From: Ga0077555 sp964500805
Lineage (GTDB): Bacteria; Pseudomonadota; Alphaproteobacteria; Rhizobiales; Hyphomicrobiaceae
NCBI GenBank assembly: GCA_964500805.1
Contig: CAZCQH010000004.1
Span: 106,329-170,328, forward strand
Direction of reading: 5' to 3'
Length of the DNA: 64,000 nt
Shown in pieces: positions 24,605 to 33,331 of the stretch (position 1 is the first letter of the stretch; every line of letters starts with the position of its first letter). The translations under genes were made by a program, and so were the position numbers. Under the pieces are notes generated by a model that was given only the letters and a program-made list of their open reading frames with translations, did not search any database and had not been told where the DNA came from.

Positions 24605-25599
24605 AGCTGCGAGAAAAGACGATGCGGAATCTGAAGCTGTTGGCAGTGGGGATGACCACGGTGATGGCGCTCTGCGGTGAGGCCGCCGAGGCGCAAACCA
24701 AGTGGAATCTGGCTTCCGCGTATCCGGCCAACAACTATCACACGGAGAATCTCGTGTGGTTTGCCAACGAGGTGAAAAAGCTCACCGAAGGCAAGCTCGA
24801 GATCACAGTGCATGCCGGAGCATCGCTCTTCAAAGCCCCGGAGATCAAGCGCGCCGTTGCAACTGGGCAGGTTCAATTGGGCGAGGTTCTGATCTCGATC
24901 CACGAGAACGAGGACCCGCTCTTCGGCCTTGATACGATTCCATTTCTTGCCACCAGCTATGCCGATGCCAAGAAACTCTGGATCGCGCAGCGAGCGGCAG
25001 TCGAAAAGAAGCTGGATGGTCAGGGCATATCGGTGCTGTTCGGCGTGCCGTGGGGGCCACAAGGCATTTACGCCAACAAGGTCATCAGCTCAGTGGAGGA
25101 CATGAAGGGCCTCAAGATGCGCACCTACAATGTAGGCACGACGCGCATTGCCGAGTTGGTTGGGGCCCAAGCTGTCACCGTGCAGGCCGCCGAGCTTCCG
25201 CAGGCGCTCGCAACCGGTACTGTCAACTCGTTCATGACCTCCGGCGCGACCGGATACGACAGCAAGGTCTGGGAGACCATGAGCCACTGGTATGATGTCC
25301 AGGGCTGGATTCCGAAGAATGTCGTGCTGATCAGCAAGTCGGCGCTGAACAGTCTGCCGCCGGAACAGCAGAAGGCCATCCGCACGGTTGCAAACGTTGC
25401 GGAGATGACGGGCTGGGTGACCGCCGAGGACAAAGCTGCATGGTATGTCGAGCAGCTCAAGGCCAAGGGCATGAAGGTGCTGCCGCCGAGCGATCAGCTG
25501 CGTTCAGGCTTGAAGACCATAGGCGACCAGCTCATTGCAGACTGGCAGAAGCGTGCCTCAGCAGAGGGCAATGACGTACTGGCGGCCTATCGGAAATAG
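24601..25599 (+). CDS. dctP: TRAP transporter periplasmic receptor (DctP type)
   Basis: 332 residues from ATG 24601; ATG 24622 (MRNLKLLAVG), with GAAAAGA upstream, is equally likely and starts directly with the signal peptide. Signal LLAVGMTTVMALCGEAAEA, then the DctP domain: KWNLASAYPANNYHTENL, LTEGKLEITVHAGASLF, EDMKGLKMRTYN (the ligand-carboxylate Arg region), VNSFMTSGATGYDSKVWETM. Such receptors bind carboxylates or amino-acid derivatives. Because the next gene is a proline-racemase-family enzyme, a hydroxyproline- or proline-like ligand is a reasonable guess. Confidence 0.92.
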   Translation: MKLREKTMRNLKLLAVGMTTVMALCGEAAEAQTKWNLASAYPANNYHTENLVWFANEVKKLTEGKLEITVHAGASLFKAPEIKRAVATGQVQLGEVLISIHENEDPLFGLDTIPFLATSYADAKKLWIAQRAAVEKKLDGQGISVLFGVPWGPQGIYANKVISSVEDMKGLKMRTYNVGTTRIAELVGAQAVTVQAAELPQALATGTVNSFMTSGATGYDSKVWETMSHWYDVQGWIPKNVVLISKSALNSLPPEQQKAIRTVANVAEMTGWVTAEDKAAWYVEQLKAKGMKVLPPSDQLRSGLKTIGDQLIADWQKRASAEGNDVLAAYRK

Positions 25600-25679
25600 C
25601 CGTCGATCGCGGGTGATGCTGTCCCGGCGAGCCATGAATTCGCCCGCCTCTCTGCCATCCCGGCATGACGGGGAGTTCG

Positions 25680-26708
25680 ATGCGCAGCACCAGATCCATC
25701 CACATCATCAACTGCCACGCAGAAGGCGAGGTCGGTGACGTCATCGTCGGCGGTGTCGCGCCACCGCCCGGGGACTCAATCTGGGCCCAGTCACGTTTCG
25801 TCGCACGAGATCAAAGCCTGCGCAACTTCGTGCTGAGCGAGCCGCGAGGCGGCGTATTTCGCCATGTCAATTTGCTGGTGCCTCCGAAGAGCCCGCAGGC
25901 GCAAGCCGCGTTCATCATCATGGAGCCGGAAGACACGCCGCCCATGTCGGGGTCGAATTGCATCTGTGTTGCGACGGTGCTCCTGGATGCGGGGATCCTC
26001 CCCATGACCGAGCCCGAGACGAGGCTGACACTGGAGGCACCCGCGGGCCTGATCGAAGTCGTTGCCAGGTGTCGAGATGGCAAGGCGGAAAGCATCACGC
26101 TGACCAATGTGCCTGCCTTTGCGACCCATGTCGGAGCCGAGCTTGACTTGCCCGGCATTGGCAAGGTGAAGGTCGACACGGCGTTTGGCGGCGACAGTTT
26201 CGTGATGGCGGATGCTTCAGACTTCGGCCTCGCTATCAATCCAGCCGACGCAAAGCACGTGGCGGAGCTTGGCCGCCGGCTGGTGAAAGCCGCCAACGAG
26301 CAGATCCCGTTCGTGCACCCGACGCTGCCTGACTGGACACACTATTCATTCTGCTTTCTGCGCGGTCCGCTCGAGCGGGAGAACGGCGTGCTGACGTCAC
26401 GCAACGCTTGTGTGATCAATCCAGGCAAGCTCGACCGCTCGCCCACCGGCACAGGATGTTCCGCTCTGATGGCGGTGCTGCATGCCAAGCGCCTGATGAC
26501 TTCGGGCGACAGCTACATCGGCCGCAGCGTCATCGAGTCCCGTTTCATCGGGAGAATTGCAGGCGAGGCCAGGGTAGGCCAGCACAAGGCCATCATACCC
26601 GAGATCACGGGACGCGCCTGGATCTCGGGGCAGACGACTTTGCTGCTCGATCCTTCCGATCCTTGGCCGGCCGGGTACAAGGTCAGCGACACCTGGCCCG
26701 TCAGCTGA
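25680..26708 (+). CDS. Proline racemase-superfamily enzyme (Ser/Cys variant)
   Basis: 342 residues from ATG 25680 (GGGGAG upstream). N-terminal IHIINCHAEGEVGDVIVGG and C-terminal DRSPTGTGCSALMAVLHAK identify the proline racemase / hydroxyproline epimerase / trans-3-hydroxyproline dehydratase family. The second catalytic Cys is present (about residue 260), but the first, normally in MCGHG, is replaced: the motif reads MSGSNCIC, with Ser at about residue 90. So the chemistry is a Ser/Cys variant, which may epimerise or dehydrate a hydroxylated or modified proline. It is 80 bp downstream of dctP and probably in the same operon, which gives both uptake and first step of catabolism. Confidence 0.88.
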   Translation: MRSTRSIHIINCHAEGEVGDVIVGGVAPPPGDSIWAQSRFVARDQSLRNFVLSEPRGGVFRHVNLLVPPKSPQAQAAFIIMEPEDTPPMSGSNCICVATVLLDAGILPMTEPETRLTLEAPAGLIEVVARCRDGKAESITLTNVPAFATHVGAELDLPGIGKVKVDTAFGGDSFVMADASDFGLAINPADAKHVAELGRRLVKAANEQIPFVHPTLPDWTHYSFCFLRGPLERENGVLTSRNACVINPGKLDRSPTGTGCSALMAVLHAKRLMTSGDSYIGRSVIESRFIGRIAGEARVGQHKAIIPEITGRAWISGQTTLLLDPSDPWPAGYKVSDTWPVS

Positions 26709-26976
26709 TGATTGCCGCAGTCTGGAGGGATGAACTTATGAGCGGTCGGTGACGTTCGCGCCTGGACGAACGCCCCGGACTGATCGAGCAATTTCGCATA
26801 GTGCCGCCGATCCTCCCGCAAAAAGCATCATCTCGGCTCGTCTCGAAACGAAACGTTTACCCATCTGATGCAGTCTGCCCTCCACAAGTAAGTCGTTGGT
26901 AGCACCGTGTTCGAGGTTGGCTCAGTCCGCCACCCCTACGCGGAGTGTGTCAGTCTGTTGCGTGAGTTTTGTACCT

Positions 26977-28491
26977 ATGGCCAAGCGCGTCCTTATCGTT
27001 GACGACGATCCAGCCCAGCGTCGCATTCTCGAGGAAATGATCAAACGTCTCGGTTACGAGACGAAGCTGGCGCAAGGGGGCGATCAGGCCCTCCAGATCC
27101 TCGAAGGTCCGGACAAAGAGTCCATCTCCCTCGTGCTGCTCGACCTGGTTATGCCGGGCACCGATGGCATGACCGTGCTCGACCGTCTCTGTCAGAAACC
27201 GGCCATGCCGCCGATCATCGTGCAGACGGCACACGGCTCGATTGATGCCGCCATCAATGCCATGCGAGCCGGCGCCGTCGACTTCGTCATCAAGCCGGCG
27301 TCCCCCGAGCGCTTGGAAGTGTCCATCAAGAGCGCACTGAAGATCGAAGCGCTTGCCGTGGAGATCACGCGGATCAAGAAGAAGGTCGAGGGAACACTTA
27401 CGTTTGCCGACCTCGTGCTGCGCGGCGAGAGCATGTCCCGCGTCATCGCGTTGGGCCGCCGCGCCGCTGCCTCCAACATCCCAGTCCTGGTCGAGGGCGA
27501 GTCAGGTGTCGGCAAAGAGCTGATCGCCCGCGCCATCCAGGGCGAGAGCGAGCGCGCCGGCAAGCCGTTCGTCACCGTCAACTGCGGTGCCATCCCTGAA
27601 AACCTTGTCGAAAGCATTCTGTTCGGGCACGAGCGCGGCGCCTTCACCGGTGCCGTCGACAAGCGCATCGGCAAGTTTCAGGAGGCGGACGGCGGTACGC
27701 TCTTTCTCGATGAGGTTGGCGAGCTGCCGTTGGAGGCCCAGGTCAAGCTGCTCCGCGCCATCCAGGAAGGCGAGATCGACCCCGTCGGTGCCAAGAAGCC
27801 GGTGAAGGTCAACTTCCGCCTCGTCTCGGCGACGAACCGCGACATGATACAGCTCGTAAAGGACGGCAAGTTCCGCGAGGATCTCTACTATCGTCTGAAC
27901 GTCTTCCCGATTTCCGTGCCACCGCTCCGCGAGCGCATTGGCGATGTTCCGGAGCTCGCGATGCACTTCCTCGCCCGCTTCTCCGCTGAGGAAGGCAAGC
28001 GCATCGTGGGGCTCACAGACGAGGCGATGCAGCTCCTCACCGGTTATTCCTGGCCTGGCAATGTCCGGCAGCTTGAGAACGCAGTGTTCCGTGCTGTTGT
28101 CCTTGCCGATGGCACCGAGTTGACGGTCAATGAGTTCCCGCAGATCGCGGCTCATGTGGACGGTTTTCGCGCCGAAGTTCCTGCCGCTCCGAGCCAGGTT
28201 GCTGCCCGGCCCGCGTACACGGGCCCAGCACTGCTCGGCGCCGAGGACACCATCCCACAGACCGTCGAGATCGGCGTTGCCGGCAACGGCAAGGGTTCGC
28301 TCGGGATCCCGGCTGTCGACGAGAAGGGCGAGATCCGCTCTCTCGAAGCCATGGAGGCCGACATGATTCGCTTAGCCCTCGGCCGCTACCGCGGCCACAT
28401 GACCGAAGTCGCCAAGCGTTTGAACATCGGACGCTCTACGCTCTATCGCAAGATGCGCGACTATGGGCTCGAGGAGCGGATCGCGAGCTGA
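26977..28491 (+). CDS. Sigma-54-dependent NtrC-family response regulator
   Basis: 504 residues. Receiver domain 1-120 with phospho-acceptor Asp56 in LVLLDLVMPG and acidic pocket Asp9-Asp11. AAA+ domain from about 165 to 395 with Walker A GESGVGKE, sigma-54-contact loop GAFTGA (about 221-226), and FLDEVGELPLEAQVKLLRA. A linker of about 80 residues leads to a C-terminal Fis-type helix-turn-helix (HMTEVAKRLNIGRSTLYRKM). It activates sigma-54 promoters after phosphorylation; no kinase gene is adjacent, so partner and targets are unknown. Start ATG 26977 (MAKRVLIVDDD); the open frame upstream is not protein-like. A strong terminator follows. Confidence 0.94.
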   Translation: MAKRVLIVDDDPAQRRILEEMIKRLGYETKLAQGGDQALQILEGPDKESISLVLLDLVMPGTDGMTVLDRLCQKPAMPPIIVQTAHGSIDAAINAMRAGAVDFVIKPASPERLEVSIKSALKIEALAVEITRIKKKVEGTLTFADLVLRGESMSRVIALGRRAAASNIPVLVEGESGVGKELIARAIQGESERAGKPFVTVNCGAIPENLVESILFGHERGAFTGAVDKRIGKFQEADGGTLFLDEVGELPLEAQVKLLRAIQEGEIDPVGAKKPVKVNFRLVSATNRDMIQLVKDGKFREDLYYRLNVFPISVPPLRERIGDVPELAMHFLARFSAEEGKRIVGLTDEAMQLLTGYSWPGNVRQLENAVFRAVVLADGTELTVNEFPQIAAHVDGFRAEVPAAPSQVAARPAYTGPALLGAEDTIPQTVEIGVAGNGKGSLGIPAVDEKGEIRSLEAMEADMIRLALGRYRGHMTEVAKRLNIGRSTLYRKMRDYGLEERIAS

Positions 28492-28526
28492 TCTGGCGCG
28501 CGGTTGCGACGACACAACCCCAATGC

Positions 28527-28560
28527 AAAAAGGCTCCGCCGAAGAAGCGGAGCCTTTTTT
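28527..28560. terminator. Bidirectional intrinsic terminator
   Basis: AAAAAGGCTCCGC (28527-28539) pairs with GCGGAGCCTTTTT (28547-28559), loop CGAAGAA, followed by more T on the plus strand and an A-run at the start that serves as the T-run for the minus strand. It separates the convergent response regulator and nitroreductase genes. Confidence 0.93.
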
Positions 28561-28600
28561 CGAGCGACGACGCCGTCGGGCGATGTGAGCTGATCTCGGC

Positions 28601-29446
28601 TCACTTCAGCGGGAAGCCGAGCCGGTTCAGTGCCTCTTTGAGCGTGTGCCGGCCACTCATCGCCTTGATGTTCTGGACACGCGAGAGCACCCGCTCGGTC
28701 CAGGTGTACATCGACATTTCGTGCGTCTTCGAGTACGCGGCGAGCTCTTGATCGTACGCGGCGCGGATCGTCTGCTCCCGCGAGGCATCGTACCGGTCAT
28801 GATGCAGGATCGCCGCCTGCGGCAGCCGTGCCTTGACCGCATTCGTCACGTTGGGCAGCGGATGGCCGATGCAAAGCCCAAAGACACACACAGCTCCCGG
28901 CGGCAGCTCCAGCAGCTCGGCAACCCGCACGATATTGTTGCGCATGGCGCCGATATAGACCGTCGAAAGGCCGAGCGATTCAGCCGCCACAACGGCGTTT
29001 TGGGCGGCGAGCGCCGCATCGATCGCCGCTACCAGAAACGTCTCGAGGTACGGCGTGTTCTCGAGCTCGACCTTCTCTTGTTGGCCCAGCCGCTCCAAAC
29101 GTGACACGTCGGCGATCCAGCAGAGAAAGAGCGGGCAGTCTTCGATATGCTTCTGGTTGTTGGCGATCTTGGCGAACTCGGCACGCTTTGCCGGATCGTT
29201 GACCGCGACCACCGACCACGTCTGAAGGTTTGAGCTGGTTGCTGCCGACTGGGCCGCTGCCACCAGCGTCTCGAGCGTCCCCGCCGGGAGCGGATCGCGC
29301 TTGTACCCGCGCACGGATCGGTGATCCAGCAGCGAGCCAATCACGTCATTCCAGGGACCTGCCGTTGGAATTGAGGCGCGGCCATAGCGTAGCGCCAGTG
29401 CGTCTCCTTTGACCGGCGCCCGCGCCGCTTCGCGTGTCAATGCCAT
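28601..29446 (-). CDS. NAD(P)H-dependent nitroreductase-family flavoprotein
   Basis: 281 residues; ATG 29446 with GGGAGA upstream. FMN-binding RSVRGYKRDPLPAGTLETLV and AQSAATSSNLQTWSVVAV are the nitroreductase-superfamily phosphate-contact motifs, with AAQNAVVAAESLGLSTVYIG in the middle, as in NfsA/FRP-type NADPH oxidoreductases. Such enzymes reduce nitro compounds, flavins or quinones in the cytosol. No operon partner. The natural substrate cannot be stated. Confidence 0.9.
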   Translation of the reverse strand: MALTREAARAPVKGDALALRYGRASIPTAGPWNDVIGSLLDHRSVRGYKRDPLPAGTLETLVAAAQSAATSSNLQTWSVVAVNDPAKRAEFAKIANNQKHIEDCPLFLCWIADVSRLERLGQQEKVELENTPYLETFLVAAIDAALAAQNAVVAAESLGLSTVYIGAMRNNIVRVAELLELPPGAVCVFGLCIGHPLPNVTNAVKARLPQAAILHHDRYDASREQTIRAAYDQELAAYSKTHEMSMYTWTERVLSRVQNIKAMSGRHTLKEALNRLGFPLK

Positions 29447-29483
29447 CGATTTCTCCCTCGAATGTGTTGAACGTGTCGATTGC

Positions 29484-30656
29484 TCATTGTGCCACTGCGC
29501 CAGGCGCAGCCGTCTGGCTGCCGGCGTCGCTTTCCCCCTGCTCGATCCGTTCCATGCGGCTCGCCAGGTATTCCTCCGACCGCATCTCGATCAATCGGCT
29601 CGCTGTGCGTTCGAAGAGGAACGACTCGTCCCCTTTGGGATGCAGTTCGTCCGGCTCCGCCTCCGCCGATGCGATCAGTCCGACCCGGCTGTCGTAAAGC
29701 GTGTCGATCAAGTTGATGAACCGCCGCGCCGCCGCCCGCCGCTCCGGCACAAGGCGCGGAATGTCGTCGATGATCACGGTGTGGTAGCGATGCGCGATGT
29801 GCAGGTAGTCGAGCGGACCGAGCGGCCGGTCGCACAGCTCATCGAACGTGAAGCGCGCCACGCCGCGAGCCGCGGCTGGCACATGCAGAATGCGCCCTTT
29901 CACGTCGATGTCCTCGGGTTTCCCGCCCCAGAGTCCCGTCAACCTGGTGAAGGCTGCACTCAGCGCCTTCTTGGCGGCAGCATCGTTTGGTGAGAAGTAG
30001 AGCCGATGCCCTTCCAGCTTCTCGAGCCGGAAGTCTTTTGCCGCAATCAGCTCCGTCACGTCGAGGTTGGCGTTGATGAGATCGATCGTCGGCAGGAACA
30101 GCTGTCGATTGAGCCCGTTCCTATAGAGTCCCTCTGGCGGCACGTTCGATGTCGCGACCATAACCACGTTGCGCTCGAACAAGCCCTTGAACAGCCGTCC
30201 CAAGATCATCGCGTCGGCGATGTCCGTCACATGCAGCTCGTCGAAGCAGAGCAGGCCGCAGATGTCTGCGATGTCGTTTGCGACACGCGGCAGCGGATCG
30301 CCGTCCATGGTCTTGCGTGCCGCGCCGATCCGGTCGTGCGTTTCAGCCATGAACTCGTGGAAGTGCAGGCGCCGTTTCGGTTTGAACTCGCAGGCTTCGA
30401 AGAAGAGGTCCATCAGCATGGTCTTGCCGCGACCGACCTTGCCGTGAATGTAGAGGCCCTTCGGTGCTGCCTGCGGCTTTGCGAACAGCGTGCCGAGGCT
30501 CCAGCCTCGCGTCGGCTTGAAGCCGCTGAGCGCTTTCGCCAGCCGATCGAGGCGCGTTGCCGCGGCCCCCTGCGCCGCGTCCTCGTCCATCTCGCCGGCG
30601 GCAACACGTTGGGTGTAGCGCGCCAGGGGGCCGTTCGGGAGCGTCTTGTTCGACAT
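29484..30656 (-). CDS. zapE: Cell division protein ZapE (AFG1-like ATPase)
   Basis: 390 residues from ATG 30656 (MSNKTLPNGPLARYTQRV). Walker A is in IHGKVGRGKTMLMDLFF, Walker B in LLCFDELHVTDIADAMIL, and the family shows VVMVATSNVPPEGLYRNG and FTFDELCDRPLGPLDYLHIA. ZapE is an ATPase that modulates the Z-ring under stress and is homologous to the mitochondrial AFG1/LACE1. The frame continues to 30728 without family similarity. In many Hyphomicrobiales it lies near mdh/suc genes; here its neighbours are a nitroreductase and an enoyl-CoA hydratase-like gene. Confidence 0.94.
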   Translation of the reverse strand: MSNKTLPNGPLARYTQRVAAGEMDEDAAQGAAATRLDRLAKALSGFKPTRGWSLGTLFAKPQAAPKGLYIHGKVGRGKTMLMDLFFEACEFKPKRRLHFHEFMAETHDRIGAARKTMDGDPLPRVANDIADICGLLCFDELHVTDIADAMILGRLFKGLFERNVVMVATSNVPPEGLYRNGLNRQLFLPTIDLINANLDVTELIAAKDFRLEKLEGHRLYFSPNDAAAKKALSAAFTRLTGLWGGKPEDIDVKGRILHVPAAARGVARFTFDELCDRPLGPLDYLHIAHRYHTVIIDDIPRLVPERRAAARRFINLIDTLYDSRVGLIASAEAEPDELHPKGDESFLFERTASRLIEMRSEEYLASRMERIEQGESDAGSQTAAPGAVAQ

Positions 30657-30787
30657 GCGGCTCTGGATTGAGGTGTCCGGACAGGTGGCAAACCGGTTTG
30701 GGCTATCCGGTGTATTCTCAGGGGTCAAGCATCTGTTGTGGCAGGTGTGTGCTGCGGTGCAGTACCGGCATTGTGTTTCGCGTGAAC

Positions 30788-31897
30788 TCAGCGGCGGATC
30801 TGCAACTCCTCCCGTGTCTCGAGCACGAGCTCATCCGTGCCGAGGCGCGCCAGGTAGCTCAACACCTGCCCTTCGGTGACATCCTCCAGACGTGCCGGGT
30901 GCCAGCTCGGTTTTCTGTCCTTTTCGATCAGGTGGGCTCGCACGCCTTCCCGAAAGTCGGCGAGCTCGGCAAATCGGAAGGCGACGCGATAGTCCTGGAT
31001 CAAGCAGTCGCGCACATCGAGGTTGCGGGCATTTCGAATCATGCGGTCGGTAACGGCGAGTGCAATCGGCGACCGTGCGCGCAGCGACGCCAGCGTCCTC
31101 GCCCGGAACTCCGCGTCGGGCCCGCCTGGTGCCTCCAGGCGCCGTATGACCTCGGCCAAGCTCGGGGCGGCGAAAACCCGCTCGATCGCAGCCGCGTCGC
31201 CCATCAGCGCCGATCGTCCCGGATCGATATGCGCCTCGTCGAGCAGCGGGTCGATCGGATCGGCATCGGCAAGCCGCAGCTCGATCCCGGCGAAAGCGGC
31301 TGCCGGTATGCAGTGCGTAACGAGCCCGAGCACATAGGCATCAGCGGGGCCGAGCTCATGCCCTGTCAATCCGAGATAGAGCCCGATCGAGTGCGGCATG
31401 CGTGCAAATGCATGCGCCACGCCGCAATCGGGAAAGTAGCCGATTTGGGTTTCCGGCATCGAGAAGCGGTAGCTCTCTCCGGCCACGCGATGGGTGTTGT
31501 AAAGCGTGATCCCGACGCCGGTCCCCATCACCTTGCCGTCGATGAAAGACACGGTTGGCTTCCACAGGCACTCCATGCGCCAGCAGAGCCTCGATTCGTC
31601 GGCGAGCGCTCGGCGCGCGGCCGCGAGGTCGCGTGCGGCAAGCTCGGTCACTTCACGCACGTCACCGCCGACCGAGAACGTGCGGGGCACCGCCGATCGC
31701 AAAATAATCACATAGAGCAAAGGGTCCCGGCTCATTTGTGAGATTGCCGCAGCGATCTTTTCCCGCATGGCGATTGAAAGCGCATTGAGCGCCGCTGGCC
31801 GGTCCAGCATCACGATCATGGCCGAGCCGCGACGCTCTACAGAGATGGAAGCGTTGGTATTTTCGGCCAGGGTTGGGGAGGCGAGGTCGGATGGCAT
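30788..31897 (-). CDS. Enoyl-CoA hydratase-family enzyme, 3-hydroxyisobutyryl-CoA hydrolase-like
   Basis: 369 residues, the length of HIBCH-type crotonases (longer than simple hydratases, about 260). Crotonase motifs: LDRPAALNALSIAMREKI, SVGGDVREVTEL (oxyanion-hole glycines), GKVMGTGVGITLYNTHRVA, and MPETQIGYFPDCG, which in 3-hydroxyisobutyryl-CoA hydrolases holds the catalytic Glu and Asp. The C-terminal extension (AHLIEKDRKPSWHPARLEDV) is also typical of that group, which acts in valine catabolism. Other CoA thioester substrates remain possible. ATG 31897 preferred over 31918. Confidence 0.85.
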   Translation of the reverse strand: MPSDLASPTLAENTNASISVERRGSAMIVMLDRPAALNALSIAMREKIAAAISQMSRDPLLYVIILRSAVPRTFSVGGDVREVTELAARDLAAARRALADESRLCWRMECLWKPTVSFIDGKVMGTGVGITLYNTHRVAGESYRFSMPETQIGYFPDCGVAHAFARMPHSIGLYLGLTGHELGPADAYVLGLVTHCIPAAAFAGIELRLADADPIDPLLDEAHIDPGRSALMGDAAAIERVFAAPSLAEVIRRLEAPGGPDAEFRARTLASLRARSPIALAVTDRMIRNARNLDVRDCLIQDYRVAFRFAELADFREGVRAHLIEKDRKPSWHPARLEDVTEGQVLSYLARLGTDELVLETREELQIRR

Positions 31898-32085
31898 AGG
31901 TGTCGGGAGATGAGGCAAGGGGATCGAACTCTCAACAGGATATCAAATGTCATCCGTTTGCTCGAAGCGTTTCGTTGTCCGCGCGCAAGAGATTCGCTAC
32001 CACCCTGCTATACAGCGACCGTGAAATTCAGCAGAATGCTGACAGATTCGCGTGTCGAGCCGGTTGCGATCATGCCGAGGCCAGG

Positions 32086-33300
32086 ATGCCCCGATCGTTT
32101 CTCGTTCTCAGCGCGCTGACGCTGGTGGTAGCGGCCGCAACGGCAGGCGCGAGTGGCCTGTGCGCACAGTCCCTAGCGGGCTCGCAAAGTGCGCAAAAGG
32201 GCACTCAGGCCGCCACATCCAAAGCGTCGCCCGAAAGGCTGTCTTGGCCGGTCATATTGCCCAAACCACCCGGCGTCGCACCGGAGTCGGACCCGGGCTG
32301 GACGAAGGACGAGATCGAGACAGCGCGCGCCCGGTGCAACGCGCACCTTGCTGCCGCGGAGTTCATCGCGATGCCATCGGAGCCTTTGCGTGAGGGCACG
32401 TGCGGCGCACCTGCGGCTGTCGAGCTGATCAGCGTTGGAAAAGGCCCGCAGGTGACCTTGTCGATACCGTCCACGGTCAGCTGCGAGATGGTGGCAGCTC
32501 TCGATTCCTGGCTACGCAACGAGGTGCAGCCGGCAGCCCGAGAGCTGCTTGGAAGTCCGGTTGTGCGCATCGACGTGATGAGCGGCTATTCGTGCCGCAA
32601 CGCCTATGGCCGCAAGCAGACGAAGCTCAGCGAGCACGGCCGCGCCAACGCGCTCGACATCCGATCGTTCATGACCCAGCGCGGCGACAGCGTCGAGGTG
32701 CTGGCCGACTGGGGTGCGACCGAGCGTGATCACAAGGCTCAGTTGGCAGCGGCGGCCGCTGCTGCGAAAGCCGAGGCCGCCCGGGCCGAGGCAGTCAAGA
32801 AGGAAGCCGAGAAGGCGCAAGCTTCGCATGACAGGATCAGGACCGTTGCGCCATCACAGGGGGGCGGTGCGGCGCCTTCGAGCACTGCAGCGGGAACTCC
32901 TCCCAGCGTGGCGGGTGCGCATTCCGGGGCACCTCCGCCAGCGCCAGCGAGCGCATCGTCCCTGACCGCTGCTCTGCCTGCCGAGCCGGCATTGAGAGGT
33001 ACCGTCAACGACACGGGCGGCGTCGCAAACGATGCGCAAGTGTACATTCCAGGACGTCGCTTCTCGCCGTCGGTAACGCTGGGCCTGCCTTCGAACCTCG
33101 GTGGTCCCAAGGCGAAGTCTGCTGAGGCTGCGCCAAGTGCGGCCACGATCCCGTCGGCACGTCAGAAATTTTTGCGCCGCGTGCATGCTGGCGCGTGTCG
33201 GATTTTTGGCACGACGCTGGGCCCCGAGACCAACGAGGCTCACCGCAATCACTTCCACGTCGACATGGCCGAGCGCCAGTCGGGCAGCTATTGTGAATAG
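32086..33300 (+). CDS. Extensin-family exported protein with low-complexity insert
   Basis: 404 residues from ATG 32086 (GAGG upstream). Signal peptide FLVLSALTLVVAAATAGASG. The extensin-like C-terminal domain (D,D-carboxypeptidase/M15-like fold) is visible in two pieces: residues about 120-210 (VTLSIPSTVSCEMVAALDSW, GYSCRNAYGR, LSEHGRANALDI with the zinc-type His and Asp) and residues about 358-404 (LRRVHAGACRIFGTTLGPE, AHRNHFHVDMAER). Between them are about 145 residues of Ala/Glu/Lys helix and Pro/Ala/Ser linker. It is probably a periplasmic peptidoglycan-related enzyme; the activity of this family is not established by the sequence. Confidence 0.88.
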   Translation: MPRSFLVLSALTLVVAAATAGASGLCAQSLAGSQSAQKGTQAATSKASPERLSWPVILPKPPGVAPESDPGWTKDEIETARARCNAHLAAAEFIAMPSEPLREGTCGAPAAVELISVGKGPQVTLSIPSTVSCEMVAALDSWLRNEVQPAARELLGSPVVRIDVMSGYSCRNAYGRKQTKLSEHGRANALDIRSFMTQRGDSVEVLADWGATERDHKAQLAAAAAAAKAEAARAEAVKKEAEKAQASHDRIRTVAPSQGGGAAPSSTAAGTPPSVAGAHSGAPPPAPASASSLTAALPAEPALRGTVNDTGGVANDAQVYIPGRRFSPSVTLGLPSNLGGPKAKSAEAAPSAATIPSARQKFLRRVHAGACRIFGTTLGPETNEAHRNHFHVDMAERQSGSYCE

Positions 33301-33331
33301 GCAGCGCTCCTGCAGCGCCGCTATCAGGTGG

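Noticed and set aside
31905..31995. tRNA-like fragment (TTCGATCC on the minus strand) near the extensin gene start
   Set aside because: Only a T-loop-like string matches; no acceptor stem or anticodon arm could be formed.
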